Part shown: piece by piece, positions 11,721 through 22,429 of the stretch
Layout of the letters: each line of letters starts with the position of its first letter
Numbering within the stretch: the first letter of the stretch is position 1
NCBI GenBank assembly: GCA_020465985.1
Contig: JAANYP010001197.1
Span: 450,289-514,288 of the forward strand
Direction of reading: 5' to 3'
Source: Centrapalus pauciflorus
Taxonomy: Eukaryota > Streptophyta > Magnoliopsida > Asterales > Asteraceae
Length of the DNA: 64,000 bases
Position numbers and translations under genes: made by a program
Notes under the pieces: generated by a model
The model's database searches: none
Told to the model about the DNA's origin: nothing
The model's input: only the letters and a program-made list of their open reading frames with translations

Positions 11721-12136
11721 ATAGTCTACCCGTTCACATGTTACTTGATCAGAGAGGTATCAACATTCCATCAATTCTCTATCCATTATGTAATGTCTCA
11801 GCTGAATCGTTGGTGCTTCCTTGGTTCAATGCCCTCATGCAGTTTCGATTGGTCGAAAGTTTTCAAATGGTAGAATATTGGTGAATTCAACATATCGTCA
11901 GCTAGAGAAATATTCTCACACTGATAAAAGGTATCTATTTTTTTTTTTGTCCTTCCAAGAATCCGAATCTAAATATTTTTTTGATATTAAGCTTAAAGCT
12001 TTCCCATGGATCAAAAGGAAGGTTCTCATCTCTATTCGTGCCCTTGTTTGGTTTGTGTCTTGCAAATTGTAGTCATGTGGCCTTCCAGAAACATATGTGT
12101 TTGTTATTAATAAAATAGTTGTCTTTAAAAAAAATG
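11721..12136 (+). pseudogene. LINE 3' end: zf-RVT domain, UTR and poly(A)
   Basis: Continuing from 3337, the frame reads LLDQRGINIPSILYPLCN and ESLVLPWF. These match the C-terminal zinc-finger segment of plant L1-type RT proteins (RGI.IPS..CPLC), with the first cysteine replaced by tyrosine. After a frame change, 11821-12070 reads SHTDKRYLF and KRKVLISIRALVWF, the usual tail of that domain. An AATAAA (12109-12114) and an A-rich run (12127-12136) end the element, as expected of LINEs. Confidence 0.78.
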
Positions 12137-12523
12137 AAAAAAATATTTGTTTTAATTAACAGTGTAATTTACATATATATAATTTACATATATATATTTC
12201 TCACTCCGTTAATTTTTAAAACATGTGACCTAATATATGAAATAAAAAAAATAGAAGTACAATTGCTAATAATGATGATTCTACAACAATTGAATTAAGA
12301 ATAGATAAATAGTTTATCAATGTAAACACATGAAAGGCAAATCATGAAATTAAAATAAACATTCTTAGTAATTAGATAGAACTGGAGAACCAAAACAAAT
12401 TGAATGACCTACAGATATGCATATTGTAGCATGCACACGTACATATGATTGAATTTGCATTGGCTCTTCAGCTTTAAAATATAATTTGGTTCTCCATCAT
12501 GCGTGTGTGAATACATATAAGAT
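12137..12523. other. AT-rich spacer, nothing recognised
   Basis: No coding potential, inverted repeat or known element seen. Two short ACATATATAT runs are near 12170-12195. Confidence 0.6.
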
Positions 12524-12767
12524 TGTTGCAGAATCTAAATTTGGTGCAGAACCACTTGAAAACTAAATAACATAAGATGTATTAATTTTAAAGCAAAAGT
12601 TATACCATGAAATCAATAACTCTATAATATACTGAATCCTCTGAATTTTATATATTCAACATGAATTAAACGTTAGAAAAGTGAATATTCAACATGAAAT
12701 TTTATGAATTTGAATATTCAACATGGTTTTGCAGTTTTGCACTAAATTTAAGTTTTGTAATGATCCC

Positions 12768-12770
<3 letters not shown>
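12524..12770. repeat. small inverted-repeat element abutting (TA)n
   Basis: GTTGCAGAATCTAAATTTGG at 12526 onward is the reverse complement, with few mismatches, of the segment at 12735-12765 (TTGCACTAAATTTAAG, TTTTGTAATGATCCCAA). The right end touches the (TA)n tract. A similar 45-bp end precedes (TA)n at 26440-26481 and 45845-45889. Confidence 0.5.
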
Positions 12771-12863
<93 letters not shown>

Positions 12864-12875
12864 GTGTGTGCGCGC

Positions 12876-12906
<31 letters not shown>

Positions 12907-12914
12907 CATACATA
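12771..12914. repeat. (TA)n(GT)n(TA)n microsatellite
   Basis: About 29 TA units, then about 35 GT units with a few GC interruptions, then a short TA/CATA run. Polymorphic-type compound microsatellite. Confidence 0.95.
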
Positions 12915-13272
12915 ATTAGGTTCAAAATAGTACCCGAGTGTACCGAATAGTCGAACACCCCCTTGTAAATGATCATTCACAAATTTTTTTCTTTTACATA
13001 AACATGCATGTATATAAAACTTTTTATCAAAAGAATCATACATTTGTACAATAAGATTAAAAAAATAAATATTGTGAATCATTAAAAATAATAATGTGAA
13101 TTATCATTCACATAAATATATGTTATCATTCAAAAAACTTTTAAGGATTTAAATTTGGTGAATGTATTCGAAATTACATATCATGTGTGTAACGTTAATT
13201 TAAACATTATTATGAAAAAAAAAATTTATACATTCGGGTGCACTTGATTTTGAGTAGTAGTTTTTTAAACCT
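12915..13272. mobile_element. microsatellite-bounded MITE-like element (GGTTCAAAA family)
   Basis: The left end AGGTTCAAAATAGTACC is answered at the right by ACTTGATTTTGAGTAGTAGTTTTTTAAACCT, its approximate inverted repeat. The interior has ATGATCATTCAC motifs and the ATATCATGTGTGTAACGTTAA block shared with 48290-48516 and 53090-53311. Simple-sequence tracts bound both sides. Confidence 0.6.
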
Positions 13273-13310
13273 ATGTGTGTGTGTGTGTATATATATATAT
13301 ATCTCTCTCT

Positions 13311-13359
<49 letters not shown>

Positions 13360-13360
13360 A
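13273..13360. repeat. (GT)n(TA)n(CT)n(GT)n(GTAT)n microsatellite
   Basis: Compound tract that ends directly against the copia LTR at 13361. Confidence 0.95.
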
Positions 13361-13609
13361 TGTTGGGTTTTGATATTTGGTTTATGAATGTAATTGTTTA
13401 GGGGGAAAATTGTAAATATATTATAGTTGTATTCTTGTATAAATAGAAAAAGAATGTACAAAGTAGTATAGGTCAACGTTTATCTATCAGTGCAAGAAAG
13501 AAATCGTATGTAACTCTCTGATCCTTCAATCTAATCATTTGGTCATTTGTGTATTTGATTGTGTTCTTAATTGTGTAATTGCTATTTGATTGTTGATATT
13601 GAAATAACA
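13361..13609 (+). repeat. copia 5' LTR
   Basis: 249 bp from TGTTGGGTTTTG to GAAATAACA, followed one base later by TTGGTATCAGAGCC. The 5' flank is the microsatellite. No second LTR remains in the window, so no duplication can be tested. Confidence 0.85.
13438..13446 (+). promoter_or_regulatory. TATA box in copia LTR
   Basis: TATAAATAG lies about 80 bases into the LTR, the expected place for the element's own promoter. Confidence 0.65.
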
Positions 13610-13611
13610 AT

Positions 13612-13623
13612 TGGTATCAGAGC
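13612..13623 (+). other. primer binding site, initiator tRNA-Met
   Basis: TGGTATCAGAGC is the perfect complement of the 3' end of plant initiator tRNA-Met, two bases after the LTR. It is the usual start of minus-strand cDNA synthesis in copia elements. Confidence 0.95.
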
Positions 13624-14032
13624 CTAATATGACAAAATTGAGTGATTTTGAATCTGAAATCATTTTTTTTCGAGCACTGTTTCATCGAAAACTTTTAAAT
13701 CAGAATACCTCTTTGGGTTTTTGATTCTATGGATGAAATGAAGTGAAAATTGGATCGAATGTAGAGTTTTAATAGACGAATCAGTTGAGATAAGTCTCAG
13801 ATTTTAATTCCAAATACACAGATTTTAATTTGGAATTTTTTGATTTTTTTTTAAAAAAAGTCGAGTTCTTATAGTTTTTGTCAAATTTTGGGTGTTCAAT
13901 ATGAAATTAGACAGTGTTTTTCAAAAAGTGTTTTTGGGTGACAACGACACCTTCGTTGTTAATTTGAGATCAATTAGTGAATGTTTTGTTGAAAAGATTG
14001 AATTTGAACTTGATTTTATTGAAAATTATTAA

Positions 14033-14620
14033 AACTCGGGCAACATTAAGATCAAAGAGTTGACCGAGTTTTACAAAGAATTGATCGAGTTTGATCAAAG
14101 AGTTGACCGAGTTTGATCACTCTTTGACCGAGTTTGAACACTCACCAAGTTTGATTGATCTTTCATCTGAGTTTGAATACCTGTTATTTGAGTTTACTAA
14201 TTCATTCTTTGAGTTTGAGCAGTAGGTCATTCGAGTTTGTTAAGAAGTCATCCGAGCTTCATTTGAGTTCAATCAAATTCCATTCGAGTTCACTTACATT
14301 TCATTCGAGTTCACTTACATTTCATTCGAGTTCACTTACAATTCATTCGAGTTCATTTTACACTTTATGCGAGTTCATCCATATTGTCAATCGAGTTTGA
14401 CATATCGTCAACCGAGTTTACTCACAGTGTTAACCGAGTTTGATAAGGCTTTAATCGAGTTTGATCCTTATTAATTCGAGTTAGTTCATTCTTTAATCGA
14501 GTTTGTTCATTCAATACCCGAGTTTGATACTCTTTCATTCGAGTTTGGTACTCTTTTGACCGAGTTTGTTCATTCTTAAATCGAGTTTGTTCCTATACAC
14601 TTCGAGTTTCATTCAGTGTT
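14033..14620 (+). repeat. 21-bp tandem array (CGAGTTTG motif) in copia leader
   Basis: About 26 degenerate units, each with (T)CGAGTTTG or CGAGTTCA and usually spaced 21-22 bp. Three neighbouring units near 14287-14349 (GAGTTCACTTACATTTCATTC) are almost identical, showing recent local duplication. The array lies between the primer site and gag. A 60-81 codon open frame across it is a by-product of the period. Confidence 0.9.
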
Positions 14621-14664
14621 CTTAGCGTTGAATCATAATTCACTCAACATTCCATAAAAAGATC

Positions 14665-14997
14665 TTGGAAGTTCAGTATCAGCAATTCAAAATGTCAAAG
14701 GACGCTCTTGCCATGGGTTCAGAGACCAAACCTCCAATTTTGTACAGAGGGGAATATGTCCAATGGAGGGAAAGGTTTCTTGAGTTTATCAGTTTTCATG
14801 ATCTGGACGATGAGATGTTGACCTCACTAACTGATGGTCCAGCAAGATTTTATGTTACAATTCCTGCAGTACCAAATGTTAACCCTCCGGTCCCTGAGAG
14901 AACTGAGGAGGTTACAACTGCAAATCTGTCAGAAGCTCAGAAGAGAAGAAAATTAGGTGACAAGACAGCCAGAATATTTGCTTCTCTCAATCCCCAA

Positions 14998-15080
<83 letters not shown>

Positions 15081-15561
15081 TCTCACAAACAACACAACTG
15101 CCAATTCCATTTGAGATGAAGTATGTAAATTGATGAGCGGTTCCGACAAGACTGCTACCAAAAGAGCAAGGAACAGTTTAATGACATTTGAAATTTCAGA
15201 GCGAGAGAATGAGAATTGTTAGAAACTACATATTTATAATTTGTCAATCAAGTTAGTAAGATGAAGAGAAATGGAGTTACAAAGTAAAACTTGGACATAA
15301 ATGTCAAGTTTCTGAATATTCTCAATCCTGAGTGGGACAAGTATACCATGATCATTCAACAGACCAAGGAAATAGATGATATGGACATTCATATGGTCTT
15401 TGAAAATTTAAACAACTATCAGGAGGTTGTTTTGAGGAATGTATCAGTAAATAAGCAAGCTGAAAAAGCAACTGTTGACCCATTGGGTCTCCTAGCCGAC
15501 AAGAAGTATAAGTACAAGATAAAGAAGGAGAAGCGAGTGGTAATTAGCAGTTCATCATAAT
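14665..15561 (+). pseudogene. copia gag, capsid (UBN2-type) part
   Basis: The first piece (14665-15000) contains ETKPPILYRGEYVQWRERFL, the typical N-terminal Gag signature of this copia group, then ends at a (TA)(GT) microsatellite that replaces or interrupts the capsid. The second piece (15291-15560) resumes with VKFLNILNPEWDKYTMIIQQ and LLADKKYKYKIKKEKR. Between them, 15081-15290 retains recognisable but stop-ridden sequence. The start at 14665 is the first Met before the conserved block; the Met at 14692 (MSKDAL) is equally plausible. Confidence 0.82.
15000..15080. repeat. (TA)n(GT)n microsatellite inside gag
   Basis: About 22 TA and 18 GT units interrupt the capsid coding region. Confidence 0.95.
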
Positions 15562-16238
15562 CTGAATCAAGTAACTCTTCAGCAGACCCAGAGATTGAAG
15601 AGATGAAAAAGTAGATGACACCTTTGACAAAAGCCTTTCAAAAGAAGTTTTATCGCAAACCAACGAACAACAAGATTTGATATAAAACTGGGTCCAGGAA
15701 GTATGAAAAGAATGGAGAGAGTAGTATGAAAAAGTACGAGAAGTATGAAAAGCCAGAGAAGTCTGTTAAGAAGGAAGATGAGCAGAAATGCTACAATTTT
15801 GGGAAACCAGGCCATTATGCTAGAGAATGCCGATAGCCTGTAGTCAAAAATTCTGAATACTACACTAGGAAAGCTTTGTTGGCCAAACAGAAGGAAGCTG
15901 GAAAGGCCCTGATGACGGAAGATGACTACTGGCTTCAACTCTCTGAAGATGATGATATTCTGGATGAGGATGCTCATATATGCTTAAAGTCAGAAATCGT
16001 CAATGAATCTGAACAAAGTGAATCTGCAATGATTGCTAAGGACGAAGTATGGGTCGGGCTGACACATGATGAAGATGAAAAGAGAGATGATACAGATTCT
16101 GAGTCTAAATTGAGGGAAGATGTAGCGCTGATGGCTACAGGAGGATATGAGTCTAGTAAATATCAAGAGGATGGTGGTTCAGAATCAAATACTTCAGAAC
16201 AATTAGAGACACCTGAGGTAGATTCTAATCCTGACTAA
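15562..16238 (+). pseudogene. copia gag, zinc knuckle and acidic region
   Basis: The frame used at 15291 continues past stops at 15558-15560 and near 15614 and 15678 to a zinc knuckle at about 15789-15834. It reads CYNFGKPGHYARECR, so the second cysteine of the CCHC set is phenylalanine and zinc binding should be lost. After another stop, 15876-16238 is an open acidic stretch (LAKQKEAGKALMTEDDYWLQ, then many Asp/Glu/Ser) that follows the knuckle in this copia group. Confidence 0.8.
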
Positions 16239-16280
16239 GATATAGATAACTCCTGTGAGCTTGAAACTAAGCTAGCTCGA

Positions 16281-16676
16281 ATGGCTTACATGCTTAAACG
16301 ATTTGAAAAATCATTGAAAGCCGAGAAGAAGAATACCCGTTCTTTGGAAAACAAAGTAAGACTTGAACATGCATTAGTGTTAGAGTTTTCCAAAGATAAT
16401 GCATTTGCGTTACAATCTGTTTCTAATATGGAAGAAAAATACAATGATCTTCAACTTGAGAACAAAAAGGTGAGTAGCAATATTATTGACTTAAATGAAA
16501 AACTTAAATCAGCTGAATTAGAATCTGCAAATTATTTTGTAAAATATAATTCTATCTTTGCTGAAAGAACAAAGCTTTATGAGAAAATAAAAGCTTTAGA
16601 AGATGAGTTTTTAAAAAGAGGCCAAACAGATCAAACGATCCATTTAAATCAACCAAAAGACACAAATTTTTTATAA
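16281..16676 (+). pseudogene. copia gag, coiled-coil segment
   Basis: 131 codons rich in Glu, Lys, Leu and Asn with heptad-like spacing (NMEEKYNDLQLENKK, SAELESANYF, KALEDEFLK), so a coiled coil is likely. It is in the same frame as the preceding acidic part, separated by stops. Long coiled coils after the knuckle occur in the Gag of several copia families. Confidence 0.65.
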
Positions 16677-16783
16677 TACTAGATACATGAATTTAGGATT
16701 AAAATCCTAAGTATCTAACGAAAGCAATTTCGTGTTCTCCAACATTGTATGATACTAGATACATGAATTTAGGATTAAAAATT
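16674..16783 (+). repeat. local direct duplication in copia gag
   Basis: TACTAGATACATGAATTTAG and its flanks occur at 16677 and again at 16752, about 75 bp apart. The duplication adds a stop-containing 45-bp spacer. Confidence 0.8.
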
Positions 16784-17972
16784 GTGTTTTTAAAAGCATT
16801 AGAAGAAGTGGAATCAGGTGAAGATCTGAAAAGGTTGAGAGAAGATAAAATGCAACTCAATTTGGATTATAACATTCTAAATGAAAGTTATAAAAGTCCA
16901 CCAAAACCAGAAGAGCATATTCAGACATATTCTGGTAAAGATTTGTCTAAAAATAAAATTTTCACCCAAAGCCATATATTTCAAATTCAATTCTTGAGAA
17001 GATTAAATCTGATATTGAATTGAAAATAAAAACTTTTAAGGATGAAAAAGTAAGCTTGAGGCTGTTATTCAAGATTTAGAAATAAAGCTTAAAGAACAGC
17101 CTGAACTAAAATCTCAACCTGATCAGAAAACTTCAATTAAACTTGACTCCATTGATTCTGAAAAGGAGTTTGATCTGTTCATGAATTCTGATTTCAATTC
17201 TTTAGATGAAATGTTTGTCAAGATTGATGAAGTTGTAAAACCTCTTTATGACAAACAAACTGATAAACTGAAGGACCTGTAAGTATTTTGAAAAAAGTAC
17301 CTGCAATTCCCAAGGTTGAATCAGTTTCATCACCTGTTTTGCAACGAAAGGAGAAAGCAAAAGTTTCTTTTGTTCCTCCGATATATGAAAAATGTGAATC
17401 GTCGTCTTCGAATGTAACAAATGCAAAGAGTTCAAATGCTTCTCATGGTAAGAAAGTTTTACAGAATAATGCTAATTCCAATTTGACTAATTCTCGTTCT
17501 TTTTTTATGTCAGATAAATTTGTGAAAAGATCTTCGAAGCAAGTGTGGTGAAAGAAGCAGGTTGAAAAGAAAAAAATTTCAAAAAGAGTGGAGAATAAAA
17601 GACATTAGTATTACGGATAGGACTTGTTTCATAGGAAAATCTGTCTGTAACTCAAATGCTAAACTTTGTTCTAATTATTCTCGTGCTGAATTGATGTCTT
17701 TAAATTCTGTTAATTGCCATGGTTTGAAGGCAAAATCATTGATCAATTCAAATGTGCGTGTTTGGGTAGAGAAGAACAAGGTTCCCAAAATTAGACAGAA
17801 AAGGGTTCCAAAGAAACCAACTCCAAAATCAGTCCCTAAAAGAACTGTACAAAAATGGATACCCAAGAAAACTGTCAAAACGTGGGTTCTTAAAGCAAAG
17901 AATGTATCTTTTTCTCTATCTGACATGACACAACATGATTTACCTAACTCAAAAGGACCAAACTATAAGTAG
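16745..17972 (+). pseudogene. copia gag/pol linker, basic repeat region
   Basis: Fragments in changing frames (16745-17023, 17288-17551, 17562-17972) continue the coiled coil and then a Lys/Pro-rich stretch with repeated WVPK/WIPKKTV units (VPKRTVQKWIPKKTVKTWV). This is the region that leads to protease in related elements. The downstream domains were lost at the junction near 17988. Confidence 0.6.
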
Positions 17973-17989
17973 GTACCTAAATCAAAAGG

Positions 17990-19607
17990 ACCAGCTACAC
18001 CTTTGCCTTTGCCTAAAAACATTGGGAGTCAAAAGTAAGCTCATGCATAGTGAGATAACAGATTATGCAAACAACAAATATTTCTTTACAAGCATTGCGT
18101 AACCATGGGCAGTGTAAGCCCCAATGTATGTGTAAACAGCCAGTGTAAGCCTCGTAGTATGTGAAAACCATGCAGTGCAAGCATGGGGTTGGCAGTTCAA
18201 ATGCTGATCGGGGATGTGCCGAACCTGAACAGGATAACGAGTGGGATGATCATTCCTCGATAGTGGCCTGTTGTCAGCCCCAGTCCAGGTCGCATCAGAT
18301 TGTGAAGTAATGATCATGCAGTGCAATCATGATGTAAATAGATGCACTTTCAAATGAACGCAGGCTACATGTGTGTTACATGTCAAGTACGAGTGTGCAT
18401 CATAACAACAAATTAACCATGTGTGCCAATTGATGTAATGAACAATGTGAACATGCCATTGAATTGTAAAAGTGTGAATGCAAAGACAATAAATGTTAGA
18501 ATGATAATCTATTACTCACAGTGATTGGTACAGTGTATCGTGTCTCTGAATCAATCTGTGTTTTGATAGCACCACGATGATCTGTCAAGTAAATGTAATA
18601 GTGATTTAATGTCAGTAATTGCTTAAAACTTAAATTCTACAAATTAAGTAAAATTGGAACTGAGTTCGGACCACATCCGAATTCGGATGGTCCGAAGTCC
18701 GGACGGTCTCTTTGGTCCGAATTGTGGGTAGGTCCGAAATGGGCAGGGTCCGAATTGAGTAGGATCCGGATCGGGTCTTTGGTTCCAAATGGGTTTTGGT
18801 CCGAATTGGATGAACAGGGCCCGAATTCGGGTGGTCCAAATTCGATCCATTCAGATCCGAGTTCATACTTGGATAAATTCCAATATTTTCCAGAAATTAC
18901 TTTTGGACCATTTTTGCATGTTTTTTAGTCTAATATTGTAAATATGAACTTAAATACACCATTTCAACTTATAACATAACACTTATGTACCAAAATAATC
19001 CATTTGTGTTACTTTTTCATCATGTCTTCGATGAACACACACACTAAAAACACACACTAACTTCAAAATCATACTTAGACCTTGAATCTGATTCTGAAAC
19101 TTGGTACACTACATTATCAACCCTTGATTTTAACATTGCAACAACAATATGTAACATGCATCAACATTTCGAATCAAAAACCTTTGATTCGGTTTTCACA
19201 AGAACCGAACCAAAAATCACCAAAATTGCAAGTTTTGAGTGAATCTTACCTCAAATCGTTTGTTGTGTTGCTTATAGTTCCTTCCAAGTCACTTGTTTTC
19301 AGATTTCTAGCACTTGAATCCAACAATTTTGGATTTTTGATGATGAAATTTGTGGGTTTTTAGAGAGAGAGAGTGAGAGATCAAGAGAGTAGGAGAGAGA
19401 GTGACATTCTTGAAAATGAAAGACTTTCCTTTCTTTTATTTTCTATTTTAACCTACTTGCACATTATACCCCTCAACTTCGTATTTTCTTATTTAACTGA
19501 TAATATGATCAAAATTAACTTAAATTGACATAATATTTCATTAATAATACAACCATTAAGTCCTTAAAATTGTAAATTACAAATAATTGAAAAGTAGGGA
19601 TGTTACA
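17990..19607 (-). repeat. element B 3' LTR, truncated
   Basis: Matches 24757-26325 base for base with few differences, including the TTCGGACCA array and a GA-rich tract. It begins (minus strand) TGTAACATCCC at 19607 and stops at about 17990, where copia sequence begins. A segment of about 58 bp at 18755-18812, bounded by GTCCGAATTG repeats, is present here and absent from the 5' LTR. Confidence 0.92.
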
Positions 19608-19644
19608 GCATGGGCTCCACCACGCCTATACTTCGTCCGCGAAG

Positions 19645-20928
19645 TTATGCTGCGCTAAACAGACTTGGGTACTTAGTCTTCATGTCTTCTTCCGATTCCC
19701 AAGTGTTGTTAGCTCCCTTATGATGCTTCCACTTGACCAGCACCATCTTGATTTCCTTATTGCGGAGTTTATTGACTTTTGTTTACAAAATGCACTCCGG
19801 CTCATCAACGAACCTTAGACGTTCGTCAATCTTAATTTCTGAATGATCGGTCCATGGTTCCCTTTCGGGCACCAGACTCTTTCTTAAATAACCCACATGA
19901 AATACTGGATGAACTCCTGCTAGCTCGTCTGGTAAGTCCAAGTGATAGGACTGATTCCCAACCCTTTCTAGTATCCGGAAGGGTCCTATAAACCGAGGAG
20001 ATAGCTTTCCTCGCTTACCAAATCTTGTGACACCTTTCATCGGAGAAACTTTTATGTATACCCAATCGTCCTTTTGAAACTCTATCGCTTTATGTCAGCG
20101 ATCATGATGGTTCTTTTGTCGATCTTGCACCGTTTTCATGTACTGTCGAATGAGCTGGATCTTTTCGTTTGTTTCTTGCAGTAAGGCTGGACCTACAATG
20201 GGAGTTTCTCCTGTTTCCCTCCAACAGGTTGGAGTCCTACACTTTCTTCCGTACAGGAACTCGAATGGTGCCATTTTGATTGTGGAATGGTAACTGTTGT
20301 TGTAGGAGAATTCAACCAATGAGAGGTGATCGTCCCAGTTACCCCCCAAATCCATGACACGGGCTCTGAGCATGTCTTCCAGAGTTAAGATCGTTTTTTC
20401 ACTTTGTCCGTCAGATTGGGGTCTATAAGCAGTACTCATTGCGATACGAGTACCAAGACCGTTTTGCAGAGCAGCCCAGGAGTTGGAAGTGAATCTACTA
20501 TCTCGATCAGAGACAATAGACTTCGGCACACCATGCCTGATGAAGATTTCATTCACGTAGATCTGAGCAAGACAGTCCAGTGAATATGTTTCTCGAATGG
20601 GAATGAAGTGAGCAGATTTTGTCAACCGGTCAACAATGACCCAAATGGCATCATGTTGACGACGTGTTTTGGGCAACTTTGTTACGAAATCCATAGTAAT
20701 ATGGTCCCACTTCCATTCTGGGATAGGAAGAGGTTGCATACTACCATAGGGTTGTTGGTGTTCTGCTTTGACTAGTCTGCAGGTTCTGCACTTTTCCACA
20801 AATTGCCCAACGTCTCTTTTCAGTCCTGGCCACCAGAAATCTGCTTTCAGGTCGTTGTACATTTTTGTGCTTCCAGGGTGAATTAAGAACTTGGATTGGT
20901 GAGCTTCTGCAAGAATTACATCTCGCAT
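19645..20928 (-). pseudogene. element B integrase with chromodomain
   Basis: One frame from 20928 to 19645. The H/C zinc region (HQSKFLIHPGSTKMY, CRTCRLVK) and the core triad are visible: TMDFVTKLP, VSDRDSRF and GQSEKTI. After a TGA at 20095-20097 the C-terminal domain continues (MKGVTRFGKRGKLSPRFIGP, HPVFHVGYLRK). A TAA at 19783-19785 follows, then a chromodomain (NKLRNKEIKMVLVKW, NTWESEEDM, KYPSLF) ending at 19645-19647. Chromodomains direct chromovirus insertion toward modified histones. The two internal stops would remove it from the protein. Confidence 0.92.
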
Positions 20929-22423
20929 GTTCCCGAACTTAGGAACCTATACTCTGCCTTAAACACCCTTCAGTCCGGTTCCATCATCTTGCATTAACGG
21001 TATTTGGATTCTGACATCCTCATTTTTTACATTCTCCTCACTAAGAGCCTGCAGTTGAGCAACTCTTACATCATCTATGATTGTGGATGTCAGTATTGTG
21101 GAAGTCAAGGCATAACAGTATGCCTTGCAATATGATTTTCTGCTTAGGGCATCAGCCACTACGTTGGCTTTCCCCGGATGGTAGAGAATTTCACAGTCGT
21201 AATCTTTGATCAGCTCCATTGACCTTCTCTGCCTCATATTCAAGTCCTTCTGACTGAATATGTACTTCAAACTTTTATGATCGGTGTAGAGCTGACACTT
21301 GGTTCCGTACAAGTAGTGTCTCCATAGCTTGAGAGCGAAAGTCACAGCAGTTAGCTCTAGATCATGAGTAGAGTAATCTTTCTCATGTGGTTTGAGCTGT
21401 CTAGAAGCATATGCTATGACATTTCCTCTTTGCATCAGAACAGCACCCAAACTCATGCCTGATGCATCTGTGTATACAACAAAGTCCTCGTTCCCTTCAG
21501 GCAGGGCTAATATTGGTGCTTCTCTTAGTAACTTCTTCAAGTTGACAAAGGCCACTTGTTGTTCTTCTTTCCAAAAGAAGGTCGTGTTCTTGCGAGTAAG
21601 CTTTGTAAGCGGAACAGCGATCTTTGAAAAGTCTTTGATGAATCGGCGGTAATAACCAGCCAATCCCAGAAAGCTACGAATTTCGGAGGCGTTGCGAGGT
21701 GATTCCCAGTTCTTGATAGCTTCGATCTTTGCAGGATCAACAGCAATCCCAGCACCAGATATCACGTGCCCCAAGAATTGGATCTGAATTGAATATTGAG
21801 TAAGTACAAGTTAACAACGAGTTTATGATTGAGTATAAGGATCATGAAATTTTGTTTCGAATGTTGAGACGTACCTGCCTCAACCAGAATTCACATTTCG
21901 AGAATTTGGCATAAAGTCGCTCTTTGCGCAGCAACTCTAGCAATTCTCGCAGATGTGCAGCATGATCCTCTTTGGTCTTTGAATAGATGAGAATGCCATC
22001 GATGAACACGATGACCGATTTGTCGAGCATTGGCCGGCAGACTCTGTTCATGAGATCCATGAAAGCAGCCGACGCATTTGTGAGACCGAATGGCATTACC
22101 AGAAACTCGTAGTGTCCATAACGAGTTCTGAAAGTTGTCTTTGGAATATCATCTGGATGTACTTTGAGCTGATGATAACCCGAACGAAGATCAATCTTCG
22201 AAAAGTAACTTGCGCCTTGTAACTGGTCGAAGAGATCATCAATCCGGGGCAATGGGTATTTGTTTTTGATTGTGAATTTGTTGAGTTCTCTGTAATCGAT
22301 GCACATACGCAATGTGTCATCCTTCTTTTTAAAAAACAACACAGGAGCGCCCCATGGAGAAGAACTTGGGCGTATGAAACCCTTATCGAGTAACTCCTGT
22401 AATTGTTTCATCATTTCCTGCAT
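20929..22423 (-). pseudogene. element B reverse transcriptase and RNase H
   Basis: RT at 21875-22423 shows KGFIRPSSSPWGAPVLF, RMCIDYRELNKFT, YFSKIDLRSGYHQL and MPFGLTNASAAF. Its catalytic motif reads FIDG instead of the usual F-x-D-D: the Gly codon is 21995-21997. A 91-nt segment (21784-21874) then splits the domain, after which the frame resumes (GHVISGAGIAVDP, RSFLGLAGYYRRFIKDFSK). RNase H follows with VYTDASGMSLGAVL, YSTHDLELTAV, LYTDHKSLKYIF and VVADALSR. Stops at 20959-20961 and 20947-20949 separate it from integrase. RT copies the RNA and RNase H removes it. Confidence 0.9.
21784..21874 (-). other. possible 91-nt GT-AG intron within RT
   Basis: On the minus strand it begins GTACGTCTC right after a CAG codon, ends TTCAATTCAG, and has CTTACTC about 20 bases before the end as a possible branch site. 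It contains stops. Its length (3n+1) accounts exactly for the frame difference between the flanking RT pieces, and its removal brings the conserved residues back together with none missing. A random insertion with intron-like ends is the alternative. Confidence 0.55.
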
Positions 22424-22429
22424 TCAGCA

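Larger units (their letters stand above)
13361..17989 (+). mobile_element. Ty1/copia retrotransposon, 3' part lost
   Basis: A short LTR (13361-13609), a tRNA-iMet primer site and a long leader are followed by a copia Gag with a zinc knuckle and a long coiled-coil/basic C-terminal part. Protease, integrase, RT and the 3' LTR are missing: at about 17988 the sequence switches to a truncated LTR of element B. Gag is shattered by stops, frame changes and a microsatellite. Confidence 0.85.

Noticed and set aside
12694..13082. Frames of Tyr-Ile and Cys-Val or Thr-His repeats
   Set aside because: Translations of TA and GT microsatellites. The same applies to 13210-13476, 14937-15161, 47866-48260, 48774-49039, 49160-49375, 54050-54319, 56599-56986, 59872-60328, 61860-62245 and 63755-63997.
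13612..13623. TGGTATCAGAGC considered as part of a tRNA gene
   Set aside because: Only the 3'-end complement is present, directly after an LTR. It is a primer binding site. The same holds for 24464-24475 and 44355-44372.
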